Notes: generated from the letters alone by a model not told the origin. Shown: positions 45,095-57,119, counted from the first letter of the stretch. The stretch is 64,000 nt of DNA from Hemileia vastatrix (GCA_030280995.1 JASXTE010000004.1:38992797-39056796); one strand, 5' to 3'. Translations and numbers: made by a program.

Positions 45095-45300
45095 TTTTTC
45101 AGATATCTTTTCTTCTGATAAAACTGATTATCTTTATTTTTTTTTGAAGATTTAGATGATGATTTTTTTTTTCAGATATCTTTTCTTCTGATGAGACTGA
45201 TTATCTTTAATTTTAATGAATGATTTAGAATAAGAATTTTTTTTTTCGGATATCTTTTCTTCTTATGAGACTGATTATCATTAATTTTTTTGATGATTTA
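45095..45300. repeat. ~75-bp tandem repeat, three units
   Basis: Three units share CAGATATCTTTTCTTCTGAT and GACTGATTATCTTTAA, separated by poly-T and GATTTAGA. On minus the unit reads KDNQSHQKKRYLKK, so it could be a basic N-terminal repeat of the dioxygenase protein, but stops intervene. An acidic/Ser-rich complementary stretch follows at 45300-45447. Confidence 0.65.
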
Positions 45301-45449
45301 GAAGATGATTGTATGGAAGTTGAATTTGAAGAAGATGATAGAGATGATAAAGATGAAGATGATAAAGAAGATAAAGATGAAGATAAGAGAGAAGTAAGGG
45401 GTGAATCTGAAGAAGAAGACATTTTTTTGATCCGAAAAAAAATTTAAAT

Positions 45450-46014
45450 GTCAATAAAATTTCAACTCAATTTTTTTTAAAAAAAAATTGTCACCTAATA
45501 ATAAAAAAAGCTGTTTTTTTATTTGAAAAAAAAATTGGAAAAAAAAAAAAACGTAAAAATCAGTAAAAAATTTTCCAAAAAAATAATTTATCAAAAAAAA
45601 AACCTGAGGTTTTATTTTTAAAAACAAAATAAAAGCAAAATCCTTTGAAAAAAAAATTAATTAATTAATTAATTCAAAAAAAAAAAATTCAGTAAAAATT
45701 AAATCAAAAAAAAAAAAAAAAAATTAAAAGTGAACCTGAAGATTGGTTATTAAAAACCTTCTCACAAGATCTTGAAAAAAAAAAAATCAGTAAAATCAAA
45801 ATCAAAAACAAAAAAAATTTTTAAATAAAAAAAAAATCAGAAAATTTATTTACTAGAAAAATTAAAAATTAATATATAAACCTTTTTTGATTTGTAAATA
45901 AGAGGGACAGTCCTTAACAGAAAGAAATTATTTTTTTTCTATAATACTGCCAGCCAAAAAAATAAAAAATTAATCAAATTTACAAAAAAAAATTTGTTAG
46001 TATATTTATTTGAA
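45450..46014. other. A/T homopolymer-rich spacer
   Basis: Long A runs broken by short words. No coding content seen. Confidence 0.4.
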
Positions 46015-46690
46015 AGTAGGTAACCCCTCTTTATCTCCCATAAATGTCCCCTTTTCCCCTCCTTTATTTATATGAAATCCCCTTACAAATCCCTCCCTCC
46101 TTGCCTCAAAAGTCCACTCAAATCCTCTCCTTGCCTGCCTCAAAAACCCCCTGAAATGCCCTGCTTAATTGTCTCAAAATTCTCCCAAATTCCCCCCCCC
46201 TATCCCCCCCTCTTTAGCCGCCTCAAACCCCCCCCACTCCCCTCTCTTTAGACACTTCAAACCCCCCCTTCCCCCCTTCCACTCCCTTACCTCCTCCTCT
46301 ACCCCCCCCCCCCTCCTTGTTAATGAACGATTGGTAACAATCATTCATTAAGTAAATGATTTGCTAACAATTCGTTTACTTAATGAATGATTGCTAACAA
46401 TCATTCGTTAAGAAAAAGGGGGGGTAGAGGAGGAGGTAAGGGAGTGGGTGGGGGGGGTTTGAGGCGCCTAAAGAGAGGGGAAGGGGGGGTTTGAGGTGGC
46501 TAAAGAGAGGGTAAGGGGGGGTTTGAGGCGGCTAAAGAGAGGTGAAGGGGAGGTTGAGGGACATAAAGAGAGGGGAAGGGGGGTGATAAGGGACCTAAAG
46601 AGGGGGGAAAGGGGGTATTGAGACAGGTAAAGAGAGGGAAAAAGGGGGGCCTTGAGGATGATCAAGAGAGGTGAAGGAGAGAAAAAAAAA
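46015..46690. repeat. C-rich/G-rich giant inverted repeat with minisatellite arms
   Basis: The left arm (46015-46320) is C-rich with CCTCTTTAG and CTCAAACCCCCCC words. The right arm (46410-46690) is its complement in reverse, with about seven ~32-bp units like GGGTTTGAGG, CGGCTAAAGAGAGG, GGAAGGGGG. The centre (46318-46415) is a set of nested palindromes of ATTAAGTAAATGATT and TGATTGCTAACAATCATT. The strand can fold back and the G-runs could form quadruplexes. Absent from Harbinger-2a. Confidence 0.85.
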
Positions 46691-47249
46691 CAAAAAAAAG
46701 AGAAAAAAGAGAAAAAAACAAAAAAAAATTAGTTTACCCTAGAACAAAAATAAATGAAGCACTTACAAAAAAAACAAAAAAAAGCAAAAAACAAAAAATC
46801 ATGATTAGCAAATAAAAAAACAAGAAAAAAGAAAAAAAATGACCTACCTGGTGAGTTGAGTTGAGAAAATAAATGCAACCAAAAAAACTGAGGGATGTTT
46901 GAGGAGAGGATGAAAAGGATATGAGTGATGAATGAAAAAAAAATCACTGACAAAATATGCGATATAAGAAAATATGAGATCTCATGTTGAGCTGGTGAAA
47001 GAAAACCAATGAGCCATCCAAAAAAAAGACATTCACCGTAAATTAAAAAAAAATGAATATGCAACAAACCAAAATACAAAACCAAGTGAATAAATTACAC
47101 AAAGAGGACATTTGGAGAGTATGAAAACAAAAAATTAAAAATTAAAAGCATTGTGAAGTGAAATGTTGGAGAGTAATTGGCATTATAATGGAGCGTATGC
47201 CGGTTGATTGAATGATTTGTGAATCAAGGGAGGGGAGTTCCAGTGGTTG

Positions 47250-48404
47250 TTAAGGATCCTCTTCTTCATAAAGATCATTCCACTCATCCTTTAAGTCAGC
47301 TAGAATATTGTGGAGTATTATGCAAGTCAAAATCCAATGATTTGCAGTTTTGATCTCCAATTTTTTTTGAAATTGGATGCTGAGCTCCCAAAGACTAGAA
47401 AATTGTCCCTTTAAAATACCTATAGCATGTTCAATTTGTACTCTTGATTGTGCAAGGTGATAATTAAAGGCAGTTTTGGGGTCATTTTCTGAAGTTGCAC
47501 CACAGAAAGCAGGTATAATGTACTTTCCACTTGCATATTCTGAGTCTGCAAGGAGGTACTGATATTTGTCAAAGTATGAGTCAGGGGATTGAGAAATCCT
47601 CATTCTTTGGAAGACGGAAGAGTCATGACATAATCAAGGGCAGCCACTGTGAAAAGCAATAAATTTTTTATTGACATTGCATACAAGTTGAACGGCAATA
47701 GAGTATCTAGAAAGAAGATAAAAAGTTAGATTGTGAAAGATAAGAACTTGGAGAAGATTTTGAAGAAACCTTTTTTTGCAATCAAAATAATGGTTGCCAT
47801 CATGAGCAGGCTTTTGACTCAAAGGGATGTTTGTGCCATCAACAAAACCTATACATCCAGGGAAACCTTCAGCTTGCATTACTTGTGAGGATTCAAGTTG
47901 CTGTTCTGGAGTTGGCCAAGCAAGAGTTTGAGACTTGAGGGAAAGGATAGCAATCATACAGCACTTGGTGTATAATATCACGGTACCATATCCTATGAAA
48001 AAGAGATTATCCAAACCTCTTACGGCAGCACCATTTCCATTTGAGCCAAAGTGACATAGAGCAACAGCAAGTTGGATGGCAGAATTACGCTGTTTGTTAT
48101 GAGAATTGTTATGGAAGATAGGATGTTCAGAAATGAGTTGATAAAGTTTGAAGAAAGAATCGGGAGAAGTTCTAAAAAGTTGTGTGAAGTTTAAATTAGG
48201 AATGTTGAGAATGGAGGCCAGATCATATTGGGGATCATGATAAAGATTTGGCCCCCTGGTGATGATGTAACACTTTTTAGAAAGAAAACACATATAAGCT
48301 AAAGAATCTTCCAAATCAGAGTCAGATTTATAGTAAAGAACTAAAAGAAAAGTGATAGCATTCATTGTTGAGTGAAGTAGCTTCCTAGTGGAGAGGTGCT
48401 TCAT
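47250..48404 (-). pseudogene. Harbinger-2b transposase, one nonsense codon
   Basis: Exon 1 from 48404 to 47770 and exon 2 from 47706 to 47250, with an intron of 63 bp (GT-AG). N-terminal LFRTSPDSFFKLYQLI, first Asp GFVDGTNIPL, then YSIAVQLVCNVN. A TGA at about 47635 (GCP then stop) falls where Harbinger-1 reads Gly, just before the second Asp in CHDSSVFQRM. Reading on gives LADSEYASGKYI and the Glu in RVQIEHAIGILKGQF, so all catalytic residues remain. Apart from this stop the gene looks recent. Confidence 0.87.
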
Positions 48405-48791
48405 TGTTGTCGGTGGAAGGGATATGTGATGAGGGAAGTGGGAAGTGGGAATTTACCGCCAAATGTGCAGTTGGAGTGTGTAGATAGAAAAAAAACTTAA
48501 GTGTTCGCCACCAAAATTAAGTAGCATAGAGTGAGGAAAGACTTAAGGACGGCATCAGCAATTATGAGTCATGTGAATTTCTTGCAAATCCAACATGGAT
48601 GAGATGAGTTTGGGATCAGGAATTAGGAATGGAAATTGGGTTATAAGAGGTGGGATAATGCATTATTGTGGATTCCTTATCCACTAGCCCTGGGGCTAGT
48701 TGATAAGAATCTTCCGCAATTAATAATGTCTGATCCCGGAAAAAAAAATTCCTGATCCCTAATTGCGGATCCCTGAACATTGATACCCCCT

Positions 48792-51643
48792 ATTATTGAA
48801 AAAGTAGATGTTACACCCAAATATTGTGTCATCTCTCCAGTTTTAATCTCTTATGAAAAAGATAAAGCTAGACTTTGTGGAGATTATAGCGCATTAAATA
48901 CTTATAATGTGGATGATATTTACCCATTACCCAGAATTAGCTCTATACATGCTACCTTACAAGGTGCAAAATTCATAAGCTGTCTGGATGGTAATAAAGG
49001 TTATCATCAAATACCTTTTGAAAAGTCTTCCCAAAATTTTTTGCCAATTGCAACCCATATGGGAATTTAGAAATATGTTAGGATGCCTTTTGGCCCTAAA
49101 AATGCCCCTTCAGTATTCCAAAAAGTAATGGATAACACATTTCATCAGGAAATAATTGAAGGTTGGTTAATGGTTTATATTAATGACATCATAGTTTTTT
49201 CTAAAACTTTTGATGAACATATCCAAGACTTAAATTGAGTCTTCCAGAAAATAGATGAAATTAACATGACTTTATCCTTAAAAAAGTGTAAATTTGGGTT
49301 TCAATCCTTAAAAGTCCTGGGTCATGTAGCTTCTGGCTTAAAGATCTGTGTGGACCAAGGTAAAGTTGCTGCTATCCAAAATGTGTCAGCACCAACTTCT
49401 GTTAAAGAAATACAGAGTTTTTTGGGAATTTGTGGCTACTATAGACAATATATGAAAAATTATCAAGTCATAGCCTTACCACTTACCAAACTAACAAGAA
49501 AAGATGTGGCTTATATATGTAATGAGGATAGTCAAAGAGCTTTTGATACATTAAAAAGATGTTTAATGTCAGCTCCAATCCTTGCCCTTCCAGATTTTAA
49601 TAAGCCTTTTGTTTTTTATACAGATGCAAGTTTTATTGGACTTGGAGCTGCTCTTCATCAAAAACAAATTATTAATGAAAAAGTTTCAGAAGTAGTAATT
49701 TTTTATATTTCAAGAACCTTAAGAAAAAGTGAATTGAAGTATAGTGCCACTCAATTAGAGTGCTTAGCAGTTTTCTGGGCTTTAGAAAAGCTTCATTATT
49801 ATTTAGATGATCAAAATTTTGAATTAGTTACTGATTGCAGTGCTGTAAAATCCCTCTTAAACTTGAAGACACCAAATAGACATATGTTTAGATGGCAACT
49901 AGCTGTTCAAGAATACAGAGGTAATAATGACTATTATTCACAGGGCTGGAAATTTTCATTCAAATGTTGATATGTTGTCCAGATTACCTCTTCTTAATGA
50001 TGCATCCAATCCAGCCTATGTACCTGAGGATGATACAGTACATATACATGGTATATACATTGTTGATATGGAAGAGGAACTGTTACAACTAATTATGGAT
50101 TCATATGATCAAGATTCTGATTTAAATAAATTGGTAACAATCTTGAATGATCCTAAGAATGCTTCTATTCAAGCATTGATAAAAAATTTCCCTCCAAAGT
50201 ACCAGAGTGCTTTGAGTAAAGGAAAGTTTTCCATTGAAGACGGTTATATTTACTACAGGAGAAAATTGACTAATGTCATTGTTATTCCTCCTTCCATGAA
50301 AGAAACCATCTTAAAACTTTGTCATGATGACATATTAGCAGGACATTTTGATCTTGATAAAACCATTATCTGAATTAAAAACACTGCTTGGTGGGCTAAT
50401 ATGTCTGAAGACACTAAATTATATATTGAATCTTGTGATTCTTGTCAAAAACCTAAAAGATTGACAGGTAAAAGAGCAGGATTGTTACAAAATATTGAAG
50501 CACCTGATTCTCCTTGGCAAATCATTAACATGGAATTTGTCACTGGTCTTCCTGTAGCAGGTAAAGACAGTTATAACTCTTGTTGGGAAATAGTGGATAG
50601 ATTCACCAAAATGTGCAAATTTATTCCCACCCACAAAGATGTATCCACAAAAGAATTAGCTTTCTTATGGTGGTCTTACTTGTTTAATATTGTTGGATTT
50701 CCAAAAGCCATTATCTCTGATAGAGATCCAAAATTTACATCTGAGTTTTGGACTTTGTTGATGGATATTTGTGGCTGTGAGTTAAAATTGTCTACAGCTC
50801 ACCATCCTCAGACTTATGGTATAGCTGAAAGAATAATTCAAACTCTGGAAGATATGATTAGAAGGTATTGTGCCTTTGGATTAGAATATAAAGACAATGA
50901 CAGATTTACTCATGACTGGGTCACTCTATTTCCTGGTCTTGAATTTGCATATGATAGCACTGTTCATTATCTCACTGAGAAAAAGCCTTTTGAGCTTTGG
51001 TTAGGTTATATCCCAAACACTCCTGCTCAAATTCTCAATAATAAATTACCTAAGTTGGAACTACATCCTGGTGTAAAATCTTTTATGCAAATGCAACAGC
51101 TATGAAGAAAACATGCTCAAGCTGTATTGATAAAGCATTTGAATATAAAAAGAAAAGATGGGATAAATCCCATAAAGAATACACATTTAACAAGGTTGAT
51201 GAAGTGTTGATATCTACTGTCCATTTCAATCTACAGGGAAACAACAAATTAAAAGATCCTTTTGTGGGACCATTTGTTGCTAAAGAATGGTTGGAGATAA
51301 TGCAGTAGAATTTGTATTGTATTCTCCATATGATAGGAAACATCCTGTTTTTCCCATTTCTTTGCTTAAACCTTATACTTCCAACAGTGACTTATATCCC
51401 AAAAGAAGGGGAAGACCTAAGAAAAACCCTCAGGAAGTCACAGAAACTGCAGAAATTGATAAAATTCTCAATGATAGAATTATCACTTCTGAAAGAGATA
51501 CTGAATATTTATTAATTTATAAGAACAAATCATCTGAACATGATGCATGGATACCTGGAAAAGAAATTTCAAATATTCCTACTCTGTTAAAATGTATAAA
51601 AAGAAAAAATCTTATCATTTTTTTTATTGTTTTTTTAGAGTGA
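48792..51643 (+). pseudogene. gypsy B Pol: reverse transcriptase, RNase H, integrase, chromodomain
   Basis: Homologous to gypsy A Pol but broken: stop in MGI-stop-KYV (49069), YIND instead of YIDD in the reverse transcriptase box (49180), stop near 49239, frameshift near 49925, stops near 50373 and 51104, frameshift near 51295. RNase H (YTDASF, TQLECLA, TDCSAVKS) and integrase (HHCC, SDRDPKF) recognisable. The first integrase Asp is Glu (INMEFVTGLP) and QTDG is QTYG. The C-terminus has the complete chromodomain-like part (EYLLIYKNKSSEHDAWIPG) that is cut short in gypsy A. Confidence 0.88.
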
Positions 51644-51648
51644 GGGAG
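51638..51648 (+). other. polypurine tract of gypsy B
   Basis: GAGTGAGGGAG just before the 3' LTR start TGTCAGCC. Confidence 0.75.
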
Positions 51649-52937
51649 TGTCAGCCAGGCTATACCAGGAGCCCAGTAAATGTTATTTCAATTTACTGGA
51701 ACCAAAATAGGGCTTAAAAATATGCATATTATGTATATAAATTAATATTATATTGCATAATGAAATTATATAAGTATTTTATTAAATATAAGGAAAATAA
51801 GTATTATATTAATTTTATTATTATATAAATTATATTTACAGTTGAATTAAGCATAATAAATGTTATATTCTATAAAGTATGGCGCATTTTTATGTATTTA
51901 ATAAATATAAATTAATAATTAATTAATTATAAACACATATTATAATTATAAGTATAAAATTAACTTATAATGTAATTAAATTTATATATTAAATTAAACC
52001 TTACATATGTTATTAAACAATAATATTGGGCACTTTTTTGATTTCTAATTGTGGCATCAAAGTATTAAACAAGTTAAAACACTTGATTAAATAAATTATT
52101 AATGTTTTATTCTAAAATTTAGTAATTTTGTTATAATAAGTATTTGTTTTAGTTTAAAATAATTATTACACTAATAAAAGTAATCAAAATAATTAATTAC
52201 TCATGTTTTATACTAAATTAATTAATTAAATTATTTTTACGTGTTAAAATAAGTTTATTTTTCATGTTTCATTTAAATTGGTTATTACTTAAAAGATTAT
52301 AAGACATGTTTTAAATTAAATTAATTATTTTTATATGTCTCAAATTTATTTAATTACTCACAAATTTCATGATAACTTTTTGGGTTTAAATGGTGGATAT
52401 TTGGGCTCCAACTCATGTGTCTTAGTTAATTGTGTCATATTTCCCCTTAAATTTACTCAAACATTAGTTATTTATTATTATGTTTTCATTATACTTTGTA
52501 TATACGTTATTGTGGCGCTTCAGAGGGCCCCTTGCCTATATAAAAGCCTTGGGTAACCCCCTGCAGCCTCATCACTCATTACACTCAACTATAACATATT
52601 TTTAAAATATAACACATTTATTTTTTATTTTTATTAGTATTTTAAATCTAATCTAAATATTACATAAATAATCAAAGGTGGCTTTAGGTTTATTAGTAAT
52701 TATAATTGTTAGTGGCGCAGAGAGAAATTAACTTACTTAAACAAATAATTTATCAATAAAATAAGCCTCACAGTTGTCTCATTCCTCATAAATAGTCGTT
52801 GCATTTTCCTTATTTCATTTAAACACTTTTATTAATCTTATTATTTTCATTTCTCAGTACCTTGTAATCCATTTCCTTTCTCCTCCTCTCCACTTCATAT
52901 TCCTCTTCTTCTCCTTCTTCTAGATGACCAGCTTACA
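51649..52937 (+). repeat. 3' LTR of gypsy B
   Basis: 1289 bp, TGTCAGCC...GCTTACA. Contains no nested element, so it shows the empty sites of the miniature element and Harbinger-2a. TATA box TATATAAAAG at 52537-52546. Confidence 0.92.
52537..52546 (+). promoter_or_regulatory. TATA box in gypsy B 3' LTR
   Basis: TATATAAAAG in the same conserved context as the other three LTRs. Confidence 0.55.
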
Positions 52938-53620
52938 ATCTCATTGGGAGTTTAATCCAAGTTCCATAACAACTAGGATTTATATGTTTATAAAATTGTA
53001 TATAATTATTTGTGTCAAAAAACTTAAGAAATGAAAAGGCTCAAGGGGTTTAATATTTTACTAAATAAATATCATTAAATATATTGGAAAACCTTAATTA
53101 TTTAATTTTCTTAAATTTTGATTTATTAAGTATAATTATTCAGGTATGTATAGTAATCATAAAACAAACAAAATCAATCTAAAAGTTAAAATATAGAAAT
53201 GAATTTCTTGTTCAAGTCTTATCTCTACTCTAAAAGGAAAGTTATAGCTATTTTTCATCTCACCAACAGCATATAATATTAAATTAAAGGATAAATAAAT
53301 ACATATCATAATATATAAAAGAGACTTTTTTTTAATATCATAGTTTCTTTTTTCAATTTTTTTCTAAAATTTACCTGTAAAATTTTTTCTTTGATCTTAT
53401 GTATAACTATCACATTCATTCCATGAAATGATTTTTTTTAATTTTCTAGGGCTTTATGGCAAGTTTTTATATTTTTATAATTCTTCTACTTCAAATATAA
53501 GTATTTATTACAAAAAGCCAATGTATATATATATTGAATTTATTAAGGATGTAAAATAGCTATACAGCAGGTTTAACTATTGGTTTTCTGAATGAAAGCA
53601 AAACATCATATTACTGCAGG

Positions 53621-53656
53621 GTGGACTCTATCCTTTAACCAAAAAATAGAGTTCAC
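53621..53656. repeat. imperfect hairpin in CACTA segment
   Basis: GTGGACTCTAT and ATAGAGTTCAC face each other around TCCTTTAACCAAAAA. Related to the perfect hairpin at 16452-16483. In both places a pyrimidine-rich stretch follows. Confidence 0.55.
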
Positions 53657-54332
53657 CATCTGTTTTTCACCATCTTTTTTGATGCTCACATGACCCCTTT
53701 TTACATAATTTTCTGACTCCTCACCTGTTTCATTTTAATTCCCTCCCCTTTCCTTTTGCTCATCAACCTTTTACCTTTTTTTTTTGCTTTTCATGCCTTC
53801 AAAACTGAACCTTTACTCTTCTCACCCTTCCTCACCTGTTTCTGTCACACTCCATCCTCTCCCCTTTAACTTATCAGCCCATATAACTCCTTTTTCTCTA
53901 ATCAAAACCCTTCTAAATTTTTTTTCCTCTTCCTACCCCACCACATCACCATACCACACTCACTACCACTTCCACCTGCTTGCTAACCTTTTTTATCCCT
54001 CACCACATCTTTTTCTATACTCTCATCCCTTTACTTTCCACCCTAACTCTATTTCTCTTCAATACAATCCAACTCTCAAACTTTCCATCCCCTCCCTTTT
54101 ACTTTCTACCTTACCTATCTCACTCTAAAGGAATTAAAAGGGGCTTGAGAGGGAAGTGAAAGGAGGTGAGATGGAGAGGAGTGGAGAGGTAAGAAAAAAG
54201 TGTGAAGAGGAAATAGAATAGGTAAGAAAAAAGTAAAGTGAAATTAAGGGTGAATATTTAACAGAGGAATAACATGATATGAACCAGAAATTGGAGGGAA
54301 AGATATGGAAGGAGAGTTTCGAAATAAAATAG

Positions 54333-54336
<4 letters not shown>

Positions 54337-54365
<29 letters not shown>
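54337..54365. repeat. (TA)n microsatellite
   Basis: About 14 uninterrupted TA units. Confidence 0.9.
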
Positions 54366-55181
54366 CATAATAAGGACTGGAAAGGGTAATATCCTAAAAC
54401 CAAAAAAAACACCAAATTTCAGTGTACTAATTATTAGACATATGCTTTATCATCATAAAATTCTACTCTTAATATTTTGATTTATTGAAAAAAAAGGAAA
54501 TTTATCATTTAAAAATAATAGTGACTATATAATGTTTTCACTTGATTGCAAAAAATGATATGTATTAATTATAAAAATTATACCTCTAAATTAATGTATT
54601 TTAATTACATTTGAAAGAGATTTTTAACTTTCACAAATATTTTAAAGCTTGAAAAAAATTAATTATTCCTGATCATCAGATTAGAATAAATATATATATT
54701 TAAAAAACCTTTAATGATTAAATCCAATGAAAAATATTATTCAACTACATATTTTCTCTTCAAAAACTTCTAATGAAATTAAGTAATTTCTCTATATAAT
54801 GATAGCTCCACAAACTTATGTAATTATGTAAAAAAGCTTTTGATTTGATTTACATGAGAAATTTTCTATTTTTTATGCATTCATAAAGCAGAAGCACAAT
54901 ATTTTTAAAATCTTATGTATTTTCCAGTCTGTTAATGTTGTGGAATTACCTCATATCAATGTTCCTTTAATAATTACAATAGGTCAGATTACAAGTTTTT
55001 TTGTAATAATGATTAACTGTGCTTTAATAATTCTTCAACTTGTCTTTTAGTTTATTTCAAAGAGGTTTAAAGAATGGTTGTTGGCTGTTTTATAACTGCC
55101 TTATTGTGTGCTGAATCAGATATGAGTTAGGGTTCAAGGTGGTGGACTTGCTAGCAAGTCCATCCCTCATATTTTGTGGTG

Positions 55182-57119
55182 ATATTTGAGTTGAAGTAGG
55201 TGTTTGATTATAGAGATAAACAGAAGTAGTAACTTCTTCATCCCAGAGTTCTGGTGGACAGTTTGCTTGAAAAAGAAAAGCTTTTGCCTTTTCAGTTGTT
55301 TTCCTATTTCCCCTTTTGGAAACAAGGTTTTGTTGTGGAGTATATAACAAGGTAATATATATTTGAATACCTTCTTCCAAGAGAAATTATTTGAACTCAT
55401 GATTTATAAATTCACCTCCCCCATCATTGATTAAGTTCCAAATTTTATGGTTTAGGGACAATTTAATTGATTTCTTAAATTTCACAAAGTTTTTAAATGT
55501 ATCATTTTCATTCTTAAGTATATATACAAAGCAGTAAGAAGTATAATAATTGGTAAGTTGATAGTAATATAGATTACCACCTATAGATGGAGATATTTTA
55601 CTGCTTCAATTAGCATAAATAAACTTGAGGGGAAGTAAAGCTTTAGGTAATGAACCAGGAAATGGAAGATGATGATGTTTTAAAATGACACAAGATTCAC
55701 AAAAGAAGTTGGTTTTTAGTGGGAATGGAGTGATATTTGTAAGATGTTTCATAACATGCTGACTGGGGTGGCCTAACCTGTTGTGCTAAAGGGTAAAAGA
55801 ATCAGTGGAGGACAATAGAGCAATCGGATCATGAGACTTACCAAAGGATGTCTGGATAACTAAGAGATTATCACTGATAAGTCTATTGATTAGAGATTTT
55901 TGATTACTGGTGAGAATAAGCTTAGAATTTCTGGGAGCAAGAGAAAGATCATTATGACTTTTGTGCAGAGCCATAATAATTATCAGGTTTAATTTCAAGG
56001 TTGGTAAATAAAGAAAGTTTTTTAATATGAGCTCTTAATTATCAATGAGAAGCTTTATATCACCATACACTTCAATATGGATAATAGAACTCTCTCCAAA
56101 TAAGATATGTGAACATTCATTTTTGAGGTGAGAAAAACGGGATTTGTTGCAGATCATATGCTTGGCTTCACCACTATAAAGAACAAATTCATATTGAGAG
56201 TTATGGGATATAGCAGATAGAGGACAAGCAGAAGTGGTCTAAAGCTTGGATAAGTCAATTTCAAATTTAATCTTAAAATTTGGCTTGAATTGTTCTCTTC
56301 ATAAGTGAGGATGAAGTTGAAAACATTTGCTTTCTGAATGTTTAGTTTTGGGTTTATTTTTAACTCTAATGCAAATTTCATATGAATTTTTATCAGTTGT
56401 ATGAAGAGAAGTTGATTGGGTAGAGGAAATGGGTTCATTTTTGAGAAGGTGATTATTAAGAGCTGAGATAAGTTTTACCACAGTAAAAGATTCACCATGA
56501 GCACTGGCAGTCTCTTTTTGAGCATCTCAGAATGTATTGAATTCTGAGGGTAGTTTGAAAAGGAAGTATGAGGCTAATAAGTTTTGATTAAGTTCAACTC
56601 TGACAGCTCCTAACTCAAATTCAAAGCTCTTAATAAGTTCCACATATCTACAATGTTGCCAGGATAAGTAAGATGTGTTAATTTTTGGAAAACACACATT
56701 TCATTGCTTTCACTAGAGGGGTGGTAGTGGTCCTTAATGGATTTCCAGAGGCTGTGAGGCTTTAAAATATTATCAGAGTCAACAAAACATTGCATATGAT
56801 AGGGATTGAGAAACTGCTGTATGAAAACAGTAGCTTTTTGAGTACAGATTTTAAAGGTGGTGGCTTCTTCTCCAGTTTCAGCCTTAGCATCAGTTAAAAT
56901 CAGGCTGTAAATATTGTTCTGGAGAAAGAGAGCTTTCATCTTCAATGACCAAAATGGGTAGTTCTCCTTGGCTATGAGGGGAATGCCATGGGTGGAATTA
57001 GAGACCTCAGAAGTATACATTTGAGAAATAAGTTTTAGCTCATGTATGGCTTTGAAGAGTAGGAAATTATTATGACTAATAGGGAGAAGTGGATAACAGC
57101 TGGTCTCATAATCTGTCAA
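55182..57119 (-). pseudogene. copia Gag, protease, pre-integrase and integrase start
   Basis: From 57119 on minus: Gag with MTDYETSCYP, YPFWSLKMKALFLQNN, HSLWKSIKDHYHP (to 56610), a degraded linker with histidine/cysteine remnants, protease with LYSGEAKHM (about 56180; LDSG expected, Asp is Tyr), pre-integrase HNRLGHPSQHVMKHL and CESCV (55780-55690), integrase DGGGEFINHEF (about 55420), YTPQQNLVSKRG, LPPELW-like NCPPELWDE and NQTPTSTQI at the CACTA junction. Frames change several times. Inactive. Confidence 0.82.

Larger units (their letters stand above)
41461..48791 (+). mobile_element. PIF/Harbinger element, Harbinger-2b
   Basis: 7331 bp with ATT at 41458-41460 and 48792-48794. Ends read AGGGGGTATCAATGTTCAGG inward. 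It is inserted between the codons for NI and IE of gypsy B Pol, and removing it with one ATT restores the frame MNIIEKVD of gypsy A. Genes: Myb-like (plus, intact), Tet/JBP-like (minus, broken), transposase (minus, one nonsense codon in exon 2). It contains a 2-kb stretch (44.9-46.7 kb) absent from Harbinger-2a. Confidence 0.94.
30437..52937 (+). mobile_element. Ty3/gypsy element, gypsy B (complete but decayed, with three nested insertions)
   Basis: Related to gypsy A. The 5' LTR is 30437-37448 (including a 200-bp miniature element and Harbinger-2a), the 3' LTR 51649-52937. Flanked by ATCTC on both sides (30432-30436, 52938-52942). Gag (38136-40465) and protease (to 41460) are interrupted by Harbinger-2b, after which reverse transcriptase to chromodomain follow (48792-51643). 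Removing the insertions and their duplicated triplets restores a 5' LTR of about 1302 bp, close to the 1289-bp 3' LTR. Stops and frameshifts are present throughout. Confidence 0.93.
27267..55181. mobile_element. CACTA-bounded segment inserted in copia integrase (carries gypsy B)
   Basis: Left end CACCATGCAATATTTGGGGG with palindrome-like GGACTTGCTATCAAGTCC; right end GGACTTGCTAGCAAGTCC then CATCCCTCATATTTTGTGGTG, the inverted partner. Flanking triplets are GTA and ATA (one mismatch). The copia integrase is continuous across the two ends, which fixes the limits. Without gypsy B (22.5 kb) the segment is about 5.4 kb. The left 3.2 kb and right 2.2 kb contain no recognisable transposase, only AT-rich sequence, a hairpin (53621) and a pyrimidine-rich tract, so it is non-autonomous or fully decayed. 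Confidence 0.7.
52943..55181. other. right interior of the CACTA segment
   Basis: Non-coding. Holds the hairpin below, a strongly pyrimidine-rich stretch (about 53700-54130, then purine-rich to 54320), a (TA)n run and AT-rich sequence up to the CACTA right end. Open frames in the C/T-rich part are compositional. Confidence 0.5.

Noticed and set aside
45225..45447. Ser-rich (minus) or Asp/Glu-rich (plus) 60-65-codon frames
   Set aside because: Both strands are open because of a GATGAA/TCATCT simple repeat. It might be an N-terminal tail of the dioxygenase gene, but stops lie between.
46169..46665. Pro-rich and Ser/Pro-rich frames in the C/G-rich palindrome
   Set aside because: Products of the minisatellite composition, not a protein.
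53784..54415. 114- and 93-codon frames in the pyrimidine-rich stretch
   Set aside because: Ser/Leu/Pro-rich from CT-rich composition, with no motif.
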